Shown piece by piece: positions 1 to 9,674 of a DNA stretch of 64,000 nucleotides (position 1 is its first letter; every line of letters starts with the position of its first letter). Source of the stretch: Enterococcus sp. 5H (GTDB lineage Bacteria; Bacillota; Bacilli; Lactobacillales; Enterococcaceae). The stretch spans positions 1 to 64,000 of the forward strand of contig NZ_AMDP01000061.1 in the NCBI RefSeq assembly GCF_028128615.1, in the 5' to 3' direction. The notes beneath the pieces are model-generated. The model made no database searches, was not told the origin of the DNA, and was given only the letters and a program-made list of their open reading frames with translations. The position numbers were made by a program, and so were the translations under genes.

Positions 1-1
1 A

Positions 2-469
2 AAAAAGCAGGTGGAAGATTGGCTCAATGCTTATCACGAGTTCGGTGAAGAAGGGCTTCTGCGAAAACGCCAAAACCAAAGTTACCCTGTTCAATTCAAG
101 ATGGATGCGATAGAGTTATATCAAACAACTGAGCTGTCCTATCGTGAAGTGGCGAATCATCTAGGGATAAATAATCCTGCATTAATCACCAACTGGATGA
201 GAATCTTTCGTGCAGAAGGAATAGATGGGCTCTCAAAGACGAAAGGAGGTCCATCCATTTTGACTAAGAAAAAAGAAGAGAAGAAAACAAAGAAAGAAAC
301 ACCTAAAGAACGCGATCGTATTAAGGAATTAGAAAAGCAAGTGCGTGCCCTTCAGATTGAAAATGCCTTTTTAAAAGAATTGAGGAAGCTGCGAAAACAG
401 GAAGCCCAACAAAGACGAAAGAATCAATCGCACGAATCATCGACAGCCTCCGAGGATCCTTCAAACTAG
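2..469 (+). CDS. IS3-family OrfA, helix-turn-helix protein (5' partial)
   Basis: The frame is open from base 2, so the start codon lies outside the window. The visible part carries a second helix-turn-helix (residues YREVANHLGI and following), then a lysine-rich linker and a leucine-zipper-like helix (RIKELEKQVRALQIENAFLK) as in IS150-group OrfA proteins. OrfA binds the IS ends and is joined to OrfB by -1 frameshifting to make the active transposase. It ends at a TAG at 467-469, after the OrfB frame is already open. Confidence 0.88.
   Translation, partial: KKQVEDWLNAYHEFGEEGLLRKRQNQSYPVQFKMDAIELYQTTELSYREVANHLGINNPALITNWMRIFRAEGIDGLSKTKGGPSILTKKKEEKKTKKETPKERDRIKELEKQVRALQIENAFLKELRKLRKQEAQQRRKNQSHESSTASEDPSN
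370..376 (+). other. Candidate -1 frameshift heptamer (T TTA AAA) for OrfAB
   Basis: In the OrfA frame the codons TTT-TTA-AAA-GAA give the heptamer T TTA AAA, which allows both tRNAs to slip back one base. The -1 frame is open from here into OrfB, so slippage yields one OrfAB polypeptide. A second possible site is A AAG at 418-421, a motif also used in this family. Which one is used cannot be decided by eye. Confidence 0.5.
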
Positions 470-486
470 TTGAGCTTCTTGAAACC

Positions 487-1314
487 TTGAAATTTCCTAA
501 ATCAACCTTTATGTATTGGCAAAAACGCTTTGATCGAGAAAATCCAGATCAAGAAATCGAAGAGGAAATGCTTAAAATAAGAAGACATCATAAGGATTAT
601 GGCTGTTTGCGTATGACAAAGGAGTTGGGAAATCGTGGGTTCCATGTAAATAAGAAGAAGGTTCAACGTTTGATTCGAAAGCTGAGTATTGAAGTTCGCT
701 CATTCACGAGGAAATCTCGCCGTTATCATTCTTATCGTGGAAAGATCGGTACGATTGCGAAAAATCGAATTCATCGACGCTTTTACACAAGCGTGTGCCA
801 TCAAAAGATCACGACAGATACAACAGAGCTAAAATATTTTGAACCCGACAACTCTGGTATCATTCGTGAAAAGAAACTGTATCTTGAACCATTTTTAGAT
901 ATGTACAACAGCGAGATTATCTCTTATCGTATTTCTGAGAAGCCGAATGCATTGGCAATTATGGAGGCTTTAGAGGAGGCCATCCAAGTAACGGACGACT
1001 GTATCTATCGTCGAACCTTTCATTCAGACCAAGGATGGGCCTGCCAAATGAAAGCCTATAACTACAAATTAAAAGAACATAAAATCTTCCAGAGCATGTC
1101 CCGTAAAGGAACCTGTTTAGATAATTCGATCATGGAGAATTTCTTTAGTCTATTAAAGCAAGAAATCTATCATGGAAGGGAATATTATAGCTTTGAAGAG
1201 TTGAAACAAGCAATTGATGGCTACATTCATTACTACAATTATGAGCGCATAAAGGGAAAACTAAATTGGCAGAGTCCGGTTCAATTTAGAAAAGCGGCAT
1301 TGAAAGCTGCCTAA
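487..1314 (+). CDS. IS3-family OrfB, DDE transposase
   Basis: 275 residues counted from a TTG at 487, but the frame is open further upstream and overlaps orfA. There is no ribosome site before the TTG, so the natural product is probably the OrfAB frameshift fusion. It has an N-terminal HTH_21-like segment (KIRRHHKDYGCLRMT) and an rve integrase core. The catalytic acids can be placed: D in TTDTTELKYF, D in TFHSDQGW and E in LDNSIMENFF. The length is normal for the family and no internal stop is seen, so the transposase looks intact. Confidence 0.9.
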   Translation: MKFPKSTFMYWQKRFDRENPDQEIEEEMLKIRRHHKDYGCLRMTKELGNRGFHVNKKKVQRLIRKLSIEVRSFTRKSRRYHSYRGKIGTIAKNRIHRRFYTSVCHQKITTDTTELKYFEPDNSGIIREKKLYLEPFLDMYNSEIISYRISEKPNALAIMEALEEAIQVTDDCIYRRTFHSDQGWACQMKAYNYKLKEHKIFQSMSRKGTCLDNSIMENFFSLLKQEIYHGREYYSFEELKQAIDGYIHYYNYERIKGKLNWQSPVQFRKAALKAA

Positions 1315-1340
1315 AATCATCAATAAACGCACAGAAAAAC

Positions 1341-1360
1341 GGAGTGGATTTCTCCACTCC
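1341..1360. terminator. Hairpin at the right end of the IS
   Basis: GGAGTGGA and TCCACTCC form a perfect 8-bp stem around a 4-base loop just behind orfB. The sequence after it on the plus strand is A-rich rather than T-rich, so it may protect the IS from outside transcription more than end its own. Confidence 0.5.
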
Positions 1361-1361
1361 G

Positions 1362-1390
1362 AAAAAGTCTAACTTTTTGGGGTCACTACA
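1362..1390 (+). repeat. Right terminal inverted repeat of the IS
   Basis: The last 29 bases, read on the other strand, begin TGTAGTGACCCC and continue through AAAAAGTTAGAC, the terminus typical of IS150-type elements. It places the right boundary at 1390. Confidence 0.7.
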
Positions 1391-1427
1391 TTTATTGCAT
1401 GTCTGTTTTTTGATTTAACTTCTCTAA

Positions 1428-3068
<1,641 letters not shown>

Positions 3069-3119
3069 TCAAAATTTTATTTTTCTATACTATAATAAAT
3101 GTTCGTTTTGTAAAAATTG

Positions 3120-3404
3120 TTATTCAACAATCGCAATGATGTCTTTGCCAGCAACGATTAAATACTCATTTCCTTCGTATTTAACTTCTGTTCCTGAATA
3201 TTTCTCAAACATTACGACATCGCCTTCTTTAACATCTGCAGGAACTTTTGTCCCGTTATCTAAAACACGGCCTTCGCCAACTGCGATAACTTTTCCTGTT
3301 TGAGGTTTTTCTTTAGCAGCTGAAGCTAAAACGATGCCTCCAATTGTTTTTTCTTCTTCTTTCGCGACTTCAATAATGACGCGATCGCTCAATGGTTTTA
3401 ACAC
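3120..3404 (-). CDS. groS: 10-kDa co-chaperonin GroES
   Basis: 94 residues from a GTG start ([11 protein letters not shown]). An upstream in-frame TTG at 3419 is part of the ribosome site: GGAGGG lies at 3412-3417, 7 bases before the GTG, so the GTG is the better start. GroES caps the GroEL ring. The mobile loop ([17 protein letters not shown]) and the C-terminal roof region are normal. It is the first gene of the operon, directly behind the CIRCE element. Confidence 0.97.
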   Translation of the reverse strand: MLKPLSDRVIIEVAKEEEKTIGGIVLASAAKEKPQTGKVIAVGEGRVLDNGTKVPADVKEGDVVMFEKYSGTEVKYEGNEYLIVAGKDIIAIVE

Positions 3405-3438
3405 AATAAATCCCTCCAAAATAAAATGATTATCTTTT

Positions 3439-3465
3439 TTAGCACTCTTAACTACCGAGTGCTAA
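3439..3465 (-). promoter_or_regulatory. CIRCE operator (HrcA binding site)
   Basis: TTAGCACTC, nine bases, GAGTGCTAA: a perfect copy of the CIRCE inverted repeat. It lies between the promoter and groES. The HrcA repressor binds this element and releases it under heat or folding stress. Confidence 0.97.
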
Positions 3466-3476
3466 CTACACTATTT

Positions 3477-3505
3477 ATAATACTCATTTCCCTACCAATT
3501 TGCAA
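3477..3505 (-). promoter_or_regulatory. Vegetative promoter of groESL
   Basis: On the minus strand TTGCAA (3500-3505) is followed after 17 bases by TATTAT (3477-3482). The start point would fall just before the CIRCE element, the standard SigA/HrcA arrangement. Confidence 0.8.
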
Positions 3506-3633
3506 GTCTTTTACCTAAGTTTCTAAAATAAATATGACTTCTCCATTTCGTCTTCAATTTTCTACTTTCAGCTTGATCCTCTCACTTAATTTAATTTCAT
3601 GGTAAAATACAAATAGAAAGCGAGGCGATTGAA

Positions 3634-3816
3634 ATGAAACAACGAATTACTGGAGCTTTACTCGCGACAGGTCTCTATTTGATTATTGCCAATGTCGGAA
3701 ACTTCTTTTTTGGTGTAAACAAGCGGATTGATTGGACAACAACATTATGGGAAGCTGCATTCTTCTTTGTATTTATTTTTCTGTTATTGGGTTATCGCAA
3801 TAATCATAAAAAATAA
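3634..3816 (+). CDS. Small membrane protein, YdiK-like by position
   Basis: 60 residues with two predicted membrane helices (about 5-25 and 38-55) joined by a short polar loop. The start ATG has GAGG upstream. In Bacillus subtilis the small membrane gene ydiK and the CPBP gene ydiL lie between rex and groESL; the same size and place here suggest an equivalent gene. That is a synteny inference, since I cannot check sequence identity. No function is known. Confidence 0.7.
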   Translation: MKQRITGALLATGLYLIIANVGNFFFGVNKRIDWTTTLWEAAFFFVFIFLLLGYRNNHKK

Positions 3817-3879
3817 TTATACTATTTAGTTCCTGTTCTATAATTTTTATTCTAAACGTTTGAAAGGAGTTTTTTTGTT

Positions 3880-4560
3880 TTGTTAACAAATGTATCAATC
3901 AAAAAATTGAGTTTAATCACTATTGTTTTATATGGAATCGTTTTTTATTCACCCTATATTTTTGCACCTTTTTCGAAAAACATAGTTGTGACTGGAACAA
4001 CTTTTACTTATATTATTGGTGCCGCTTTAATGATTTGGCTCTATATTAAAAATAAAAAATCAGCCACCACACTTGTTGAAAAAGATGCAAAACTAACTTC
4101 TCCGGTATTTATTTTTCTTTTGGGAGTCAGTGGTATTTTTTTAGCAATGATAATCCAAGCAGTTGTATTCAGTATTGAAACAGCGATTACTGGTGAGCAA
4201 CCAAATTCTCAAAATACACAGAACATTATTAAGGTTATTCTAGCCAATCCGCTCTTTATTTTAGCAACTACAATTGGCGGACCAATTATGGAAGAATTTG
4301 TTTTTCGTCGTTCTTTGATCGGTTTAACTGAGCCTTATACTGGTTTTTGGTTAGCTGCGATTATTAGTTCGTCTTTATTCTCAGTTATTCATCAAGACGG
4401 TCACTTTTTTGTTTATTTCTTTATTGGATTATTTTTCGCTATTTTATATAAACAGACTGGGAAAATCTGGACATCTATTATTGCGCATTGCGGCATGAAC
4501 ACGATCGTTGTTATTGCACAACTTGCTCTGCACTATTCAAATATCGAACTACCAAAATAA
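3880..4560 (+). CDS. CPBP-family intramembrane metalloprotease (YdiL-like)
   Basis: 226 residues with a TTG start preceded by AAAGGAG. The C-terminal half carries the three conserved CPBP (Abi/Rce1) motifs: EEFVFR, then SVIHQDGH with the metal-binding His, then HCGMN. Several membrane helices surround them. Family members cleave membrane substrates, and some take part in bacteriocin immunity. The substrate here is unknown. It follows the 60-aa membrane gene by 63 bp, and both may be transcribed from an extended -10 near 3600. Confidence 0.85.
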   Translation: MLTNVSIKKLSLITIVLYGIVFYSPYIFAPFSKNIVVTGTTFTYIIGAALMIWLYIKNKKSATTLVEKDAKLTSPVFIFLLGVSGIFLAMIIQAVVFSIETAITGEQPNSQNTQNIIKVILANPLFILATTIGGPIMEEFVFRRSLIGLTEPYTGFWLAAIISSSLFSVIHQDGHFFVYFFIGLFFAILYKQTGKIWTSIIAHCGMNTIVVIAQLALHYSNIELPK

Positions 4561-4576
4561 TTTATTTTAAATCAAA

Positions 4577-4619
4577 AAGAGCTTGGGACATAACTCAAAA
4601 AGTTATGTTTCAAGCTCTT
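4577..4619 (-). terminator. Terminator behind rex, formed by the repeat end
   Basis: AAGAGCTTGGGACATAACT pairs with AGTTATGTTTCAAGCTCTT across a 5-base loop, with two G-U pairs in one orientation. On the minus strand the stem runs into TTTTTGATTT, a good intrinsic terminator for rex. It may also stop plus-strand transcription from the CPBP gene. Confidence 0.7.
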
Positions 4620-4750
4620 AGTTTCCTAATAAACGGTGGGTGCAGAAGCAACTACTTCGGAAATAAGCTGAAATTCACAAAAATTTGAAGAGCAATTTTC
4701 GTGAATTCCCTCTTATTTCTCGGAGTTAAACACTTCTGTCCCAACCTCTT
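4577..4750. repeat. Dispersed MITE-like intergenic repeat, copy A
   Basis: A 174-bp unit whose ends are imperfect inverted repeats (AAGAGCTTGGGACATAA on the left; on the opposite strand from the right AAGAGGTTGGGACAGAA). Inside is a second nested palindrome around 4671-4712. It shares long stretches with copy B near 12631-12826. It fills the whole space between the CPBP gene and rex. Repeats with a TTGGGACAGAAGTG end are, from memory, common between genes in enterococci. Confidence 0.7.
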
Positions 4751-4753
4751 GGC

Positions 4754-5419
4754 TTATTCTTTTTCTTCTTCGATTTCTGTATCAATCAATTCATTATCAT
4801 GATGCAAGAAGTAAATTAATGTTTGTAATTCATTTGTTAAATCAACATTTTGAATTAACACATCCGCAGGGGCTACTAAGCGCGCAGCTGTGAAGTTCAA
4901 AATACCTTTCACACCAGCATCAGCCAACTGACTGACAACTTCTTGGGCCTTTCTCGCTGGTAAAGTTAAAATTGCTACTTCAATTTGTTGGATCCGAATT
5001 TGTTCAGTCATGTCAGACATTGGATAAACGGGAATGCCATCAACAATTCTACCAACAATATTTTCATTGATATCAAATGCACAGCTAACTCGAATACTGT
5101 TACTTTGATGAAATTTATACTTCAGTAAAGCACTACCTAAGTTACCTACACCAATCAAAGCGACATTTGTTAGTTCGTCATCATTCAATGTTTTCGCAAA
5201 GAAATTCATCAAGTTCTCAACATCATAGCCATAACCACGTTTTCCTAATTCTCCAAAGTAAGAAAAATCACGACGAATAGTTGCGCTGTCAACCTGTACA
5301 GCTTCACTTAATTCAGTGGATGAAACTTTATTTTTGCCTGCATCATGCAGAATTCTCAAATAACGATAATATAGGGGAAGGCGTCTTGCCGTTGCTTTTG
5401 GAATAATTTGATCTTTCAC
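4754..5419 (-). CDS. rex: Redox-sensing transcriptional repressor Rex
   Basis: 221 residues, with a GTG start and GGAGGT six bases upstream. The N-terminal winged helix (about 1-80, with [19 protein letters not shown]) binds DNA. The Rossmann domain carries the NAD(H) motif [10 protein letters not shown], followed by the domain-swapping C-terminal helix. Rex releases fermentation and respiration genes when NADH rises. A promoter TTGCTT-N18-TATTAT lies upstream on the minus strand. The gene is divergent from the ABC-F gene. Confidence 0.96.
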   Translation of the reverse strand: MKDQIIPKATARRLPLYYRYLRILHDAGKNKVSSTELSEAVQVDSATIRRDFSYFGELGKRGYGYDVENLMNFFAKTLNDDELTNVALIGVGNLGSALLKYKFHQSNSIRVSCAFDINENIVGRIVDGIPVYPMSDMTEQIRIQQIEVAILTLPARKAQEVVSQLADAGVKGILNFTAARLVAPADVLIQNVDLTNELQTLIYFLHHDNELIDTEIEEEKE

Positions 5420-5635
5420 AATTGTACCTCCAATACTCTGAATCTAGACAAATATCCATCTACAATAATAGCAGTTATTCCAGACAAAAAGCAATCTTAC
5501 AGCTCAGGAAATAGCTCTTTTTGAAAACTTATATATTTGTCTTAATATTTTTACTTACTTTACTTTAGTATTACTGCTTTTTTCAATAAATGTATGCTAA
5601 ACTAAAAGCATTGAAATAGAAATGAGGATTGTCAC

Positions 5636-7579
5636 ATGATTTTACTCCAAGCAAATCAAATTGCCCGTTATTTCGGAGCGGACACTTTGTTTGATAATAT
5701 ACAAATGGAAATCAGCACGAATAGCCGCATTGCTTTAGTCGGTCGAAATGGTGCTGGTAAATCTACACTTCTAAAAATAATTGCTGGTATCGACGCACCA
5801 GATGCCGGTACTATTGCTAAAAATAAAACTGCAAGCCTTGGTTATCTTGCGCAAGATACAGGTCTTGCTTCAAATAAAACTGTTTGGGATGAAATGTTAG
5901 AGGCATTTGCAACGATTATTAATATGGAAAAACGGATGCGAGAGTTAGAAACAATTATTAGTGAATTGTTACCCGATGCTGCGAATTATGAATCAGTAAT
6001 GAAGGAATATGACCGCCTTCAGCATGATTTCTCCGAACAAAATGGTTACGGTTATGAAAATGAAATTCGTTCGGTATTACATGGTTTTGGTTTTAATGAA
6101 GAATTTTATTCAAAAAATATCAGCACATTATCAGGTGGGCAAAAAACTCGTTTAGCCTTAGCTCGGATGCTACTACAAAAACCAGATATTTTAATCCTTG
6201 ACGAGCCAACTAACCATCTGGATATTGAAACGCTTGGTTGGCTGGAAAACTATTTACCCAGTTATTCAGGAGCCCTTTTAATCGTATCACATGACCGTTA
6301 TTTTCTAGATAAAGTTGTTTCAGAAGTCTATGAAATCAGCCGCCACAAAATGCGCTATTACAAAGGTAATTACTCAAAATATTTAGAACTTAAAGCTGAA
6401 CAACTAACTAGCGAATGGAAAGCTTATGAAAAACAACAAACAGAAATCAATAAACTTGAAGACTTTGTAGCACGAAATCTCGTTCGTGCTTCTACAACCA
6501 AACGTGCTCAAAGCCGCCGCAAAACCTTAGATAAAATGGAACGTCTAGATCGGCCACAAGGTGATGAAAAATCTGCAAACTTTCTTTTCGGTATTGAGAA
6601 AACTTCAGGAAATGTCGTTTTACAAGTCGAAAATGCTGCGATTGGCTATGATTCCCGCATATTATCTGAACCTGTTTCACTAGATATTCGTCGACAAGAA
6701 GCTATTGCCCTAGTTGGACCGAACGGGATCGGTAAGTCTACATTTCTGAAATCAATTATCGGAACAATCCCTTTTATTAAAGGAAATGCTGCTCTTGGAA
6801 CAAACGTACAAATCGGTTACTACGATCAGGAACAAGCTAATCTTCATGGTACTAAAACTGTTTTGGCTGAACTTTGGGATGAACATCCTACTACACCTGA
6901 GAAAGATATTCGCAGTATTTTAGGTAGTTTTTTATTCAGCGGTGATGATGTTGAAAAAACAATTCCTCTATTAAGTGGTGGGGAAAAAGCGAGAGTCGCT
7001 TTAGCAAAATTGTCTATGGATAAGCAAAACTTTTTAATTTTAGACGAACCGACAAACCACTTGGATATCGATAATAAAGAAGTTTTGGAAAATGCATTAA
7101 TTGATTATGAAGGAACACTGTTATTTGTTTCCCACGACCGCTACTTTATTAATCGAATCGCAACAAAAGTCGTTGAACTCTCTGAATCAGGTAGTAAACT
7201 ATATTTAGGGGACTACGATTACTATTTAGAGAAGAAAAAAGAAGAAGAAGAATTAGCAGCACTTTTAGCTGAACAAGCTTCTGAAAAACAAATACAAATT
7301 ACCAAACCCAAAAATGATTTTTACCAAAATAAAGAACAGCAAAAATTACTGCGTAATCTGAAACGTAAAATCACTCAAATCGAAGAAAACTTAACAGTGA
7401 TTGATACTACTATTGATCAATTGGAACAATCAATGAGTGATCCTGCTTTAGTTGACGACCATATGAAATTAATGTCTTTGAATGAAGAATTGGAAACACA
7501 GAGAACACAACAAGAGGAATTTCTAGCTGAATGGGAAAATTTAAGTTTGGAACTTGAAGAATTAGAGGAAAATAGTTGA
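5636..7579 (+). CDS. ABC-F ATPase, YdiF type
   Basis: 647 residues with two ABC domains and no membrane segment. Walker A motifs are GRNGAGKST and GPNGIGKST, signature motifs LSGGQKTRLALARML and LSGGEKARVALAKL, and Walker B sequences ILDEPTNHLDIE and ILDEPTNHLDID. Between the domains lies the P-site interaction linker, and the C-terminus is a coiled coil (about 560-645). ABC-F proteins bind the ribosome E-site and free stalled ribosomes. The N-terminus and the position beside rex match B. subtilis YdiF rather than an antibiotic-resistance ABC-F such as Lsa or OptrA. Confidence 0.9.
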   Translation: MILLQANQIARYFGADTLFDNIQMEISTNSRIALVGRNGAGKSTLLKIIAGIDAPDAGTIAKNKTASLGYLAQDTGLASNKTVWDEMLEAFATIINMEKRMRELETIISELLPDAANYESVMKEYDRLQHDFSEQNGYGYENEIRSVLHGFGFNEEFYSKNISTLSGGQKTRLALARMLLQKPDILILDEPTNHLDIETLGWLENYLPSYSGALLIVSHDRYFLDKVVSEVYEISRHKMRYYKGNYSKYLELKAEQLTSEWKAYEKQQTEINKLEDFVARNLVRASTTKRAQSRRKTLDKMERLDRPQGDEKSANFLFGIEKTSGNVVLQVENAAIGYDSRILSEPVSLDIRRQEAIALVGPNGIGKSTFLKSIIGTIPFIKGNAALGTNVQIGYYDQEQANLHGTKTVLAELWDEHPTTPEKDIRSILGSFLFSGDDVEKTIPLLSGGEKARVALAKLSMDKQNFLILDEPTNHLDIDNKEVLENALIDYEGTLLFVSHDRYFINRIATKVVELSESGSKLYLGDYDYYLEKKKEEEELAALLAEQASEKQIQITKPKNDFYQNKEQQKLLRNLKRKITQIEENLTVIDTTIDQLEQSMSDPALVDDHMKLMSLNEELETQRTQQEEFLAEWENLSLELEELEENS

Positions 7580-7595
7580 AGGAAGGAGCAAAAAA

Positions 7596-8240
7596 ATGGC
7601 ATCCAAGCGTATGAATGTGGCAAAACCAAAATATCAGCAGATTGCTGTAGATGTGGCAGCTAAAATTGCAGATCAGACATTCAAGGTCGGCGAAAAAATT
7701 CATGCCCGCTCCACTCTTGCTAACAAATATAGCGTATCCCCTGAAACTGCCCGAAAAGCAATTAGTGTGTTGGTTGACTTGGAAATTGTCCAAGCTAAAC
7801 ATGGCAGTGGATTTTATGTCCATTCAATTGAAAATGCAAAACATTTTGTTGACCAGTATCAAGATGTTCAATCAATCCAAGAATTAAAAGAAGATCTTAT
7901 CGAAAGCGTGGAAAAGCAAAAAGAAGAATTAAGTTACTTCTCAGAAATTCTGGATAAACTGGTGGGTCAAACCAAACGTTTTGATTCACTAAACCCATTA
8001 AATCCAGTAACATTTACATTGACAGAAGAAGCCAATCACCTTGAGATGACAATCAGCGAATTAAATTTATGGCAAAGTACCACAGCAACTTTAATCGCTA
8101 TCAAACATGGTGATGAATTACTCGTTTCCCCTGGTCCATATGCTAAGTTAAGTGCTGGAGATACTATTTACTTTGTTGGACACGAATCAACGTTGCAACA
8201 TGTCCAAAACTTTTTCTATCCTACACAATCAATTGAATAA
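7596..8240 (+). CDS. busR: BusR-type c-di-AMP-responsive repressor (GntR HTH + RCK_C)
   Basis: 214 residues. Residues about 10-80 form a GntR winged helix (KYQQIAVDVAAKI, SVSPETARKAISVL). A coiled-coil linker follows (about 95-130), then an RCK_C/TrkA-C domain (about 135-210, ending GDTIYFVGHEST). This architecture is that of BusR of streptococci and lactococci, which binds c-di-AMP and represses the betaine transporter. The transporter genes follow directly, separated by a terminator and a matching operator. The start ATG has AAGGAGC upstream, 16 bp behind the ABC-F gene. Confidence 0.9.
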   Translation: MASKRMNVAKPKYQQIAVDVAAKIADQTFKVGEKIHARSTLANKYSVSPETARKAISVLVDLEIVQAKHGSGFYVHSIENAKHFVDQYQDVQSIQELKEDLIESVEKQKEELSYFSEILDKLVGQTKRFDSLNPLNPVTFTLTEEANHLEMTISELNLWQSTTATLIAIKHGDELLVSPGPYAKLSAGDTIYFVGHESTLQHVQNFFYPTQSIE

Positions 8241-8260
8241 GTTTAAACATAACAATTAGA

Positions 8261-8298
8261 GATTGACCTAAATTAAATTTTAGTTCGATCTTTTTTTG
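8261..8298 (+). terminator. Terminator after busR
   Basis: GATTGACCTAAA pairs with TTTAGTTCGATC (one mismatch, one G-U) across a short loop, followed by seven T residues. It separates busR from the transporter operon. Confidence 0.8.
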
Positions 8299-8368
8299 AT
8301 ACGCGCTAGAGATCTTATTCCTCAATAATTCACCAGACAGTTAAAACAATCTGTCTATGGCTAGCAAT

Positions 8369-8411
8369 TTGACAAAGTGACTACCCGATGTTAACCTAGA
8401 ATGGTCACTTT
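8369..8411 (+). promoter_or_regulatory. busA promoter with bipartite BusR operator
   Basis: TTGACA at 8369-8374 is followed after 17 bases by TAACCT (8392-8397) with a TGT extended -10. The inverted half-sites AAAGTGAC (8374-8381) and GTCACTTT (8404-8411) are separated by 22 bp and straddle the promoter. Known BusR sites are bipartite GTGAC-type inverted repeats with a fixed long spacer, so this is a strong operator candidate. The first half overlaps the -35 box and the second covers the start region. Confidence 0.8.
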
Positions 8412-8483
8412 TTTACAGAAAAGAAAATGAGTTTCATTTCATGTAAATAAAGTCGTAGCTTTAAAATTAGGAGGAAATTTGTT

Positions 8484-9674
8484 TTGTCCAAAGTAAAAGT
8501 CTCACATTTAACCAAAATATTTGGTAAAAAATCAAAACAAGCACTGGACATGATTAAAGAAAATAAAAGCAAAACTGAGATCATGAAAAAAACAGGTGCT
8601 ACTGTCGGTGTTTACGATGTTAATTTTGACGTTGAAGAAGGAGAAATCTTTGTTATTATGGGTCTTTCCGGAAGCGGAAAGTCAACTTTAATTCGATTAT
8701 TGAATCGCTTGATTGAACCAACTTCCGGAGATATTTACATTGATAATCAAGAAATTGCAAAATTAGATAAAGAAGGTCTTAGAGAAGTCAGACGAAATAA
8801 AATGAGTATGGTATTTCAAAATTTCGGACTCTTCCCTCACCGCACAATTTTAGAAAATACTGAATATGGTTTGGAAGTTCGTGGTGTTCCTAAAGAAGAA
8901 CGAACAGCCAAAGCAGAACAAGCACTTGAAAATTCAAGTTTATTAGCTTTTAAAGATCAGTTTCCTAACCAATTATCCGGTGGTATGCAACAACGTGTTG
9001 GTTTAGCCCGAGCGTTGGCGAATGACCCTGAAATTTTATTAATGGACGAAGCTTTTTCAGCACTTGATCCATTAATCCGTCGTGAAATGCAAGATGAGTT
9101 GTTAGATCTACAAGAAAATGTGAAAAAGACAATCATTTTCATTACTCATGATCTAAATGAAGCTCTACGGATTGGTGATCGGATCGCTTTAATGAAAGAT
9201 GGTCAGATCATGCAGATCGGTACGGGTGAAGAAATTTTAACAAATCCTGCCAATGATTATGTTCGGACTTTCGTTGAAGATGTGGACCGTTCCAAAGTTT
9301 TAACCGCTCAAAACATTATGGTTCCTGCACTTACAACAAATATAGAAATCGATGGTCCAACTGTTGCCTTAACTCGTATGCGTCAAGAAGAAGTCAGTAT
9401 GCTAATGGCTGTAGACAAAAAACGTCAATTAAAAGGTGTGGTTCGAGCTGAGCGCGCACTAGAAGCTCGTAAAACTGGAAAACCTTTGACAGAATATGTT
9501 GATAGTGAAATTACAACAATTGATAAGGATATGCTGGTTAGTGATATTTTACCAATTATTTATGACTCACCAACACCTGTTGCCGTAACAGATAACAATA
9601 AATTGCTTGGAGTTGTCATTCGAGGTAGTGTCCTTGAAGCTTTAGCAGATACAGAGGTGAACATTAATGAATAA
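8484..9674 (+). CDS. busA: Glycine betaine ABC transporter, ATPase subunit with CBS domains
   Basis: 396 residues from a TTG start with AGGAGG 9 bases upstream. The ATPase domain has Walker [10 protein letters not shown], signature [15 protein letters not shown] and Walker [14 protein letters not shown]. The C-terminal third holds paired CBS modules (about 275-390), which in the OpuA/Bus family sense ionic strength or c-di-AMP. It drives uptake of compatible solutes. Its last codons overlap the permease gene by 8 bases. Confidence 0.95.
   Translation: MSKVKVSHLTKIFGKKSKQALDMIKENKSKTEIMKKTGATVGVYDVNFDVEEGEIFVIMGLSGSGKSTLIRLLNRLIEPTSGDIYIDNQEIAKLDKEGLREVRRNKMSMVFQNFGLFPHRTILENTEYGLEVRGVPKEERTAKAEQALENSSLLAFKDQFPNQLSGGMQQRVGLARALANDPEILLMDEAFSALDPLIRREMQDELLDLQENVKKTIIFITHDLNEALRIGDRIALMKDGQIMQIGTGEEILTNPANDYVRTFVEDVDRSKVLTAQNIMVPALTTNIEIDGPTVALTRMRQEEVSMLMAVDKKRQLKGVVRAERALEARKTGKPLTEYVDSEITTIDKDMLVSDILPIIYDSPTPVAVTDNNKLLGVVIRGSVLEALADTEVNINE

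Larger units (their letters stand above)
1..1390 (+). mobile_element. IS3-family insertion sequence (IS150-like), left end outside window
   Basis: Two overlapping reading frames (orfA, then orfB in the -1 frame) encode a helix-turn-helix protein and a DDE transposase, the arrangement of the IS3 family. The right terminal inverted repeat ends at 1390 with the CA dinucleotide typical of the family. The left end lies before base 1, so neither the full length nor the target duplication can be read. The element sits 38 bp downstream of the groEL stop codon, with its genes pointing toward groEL. Confidence 0.88.

Noticed and set aside
4488-4688. 66-codon plus-strand frame running from the CPBP gene into the repeat
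   Set aside because: It overlaps the CPBP gene in another frame and then reads the dispersed repeat; no independent start signal.
5636-7579. Antibiotic-resistance ABC-F (Lsa/Msr/OptrA type)
   Set aside because: N-terminus and gene neighbourhood match the housekeeping YdiF type beside rex.
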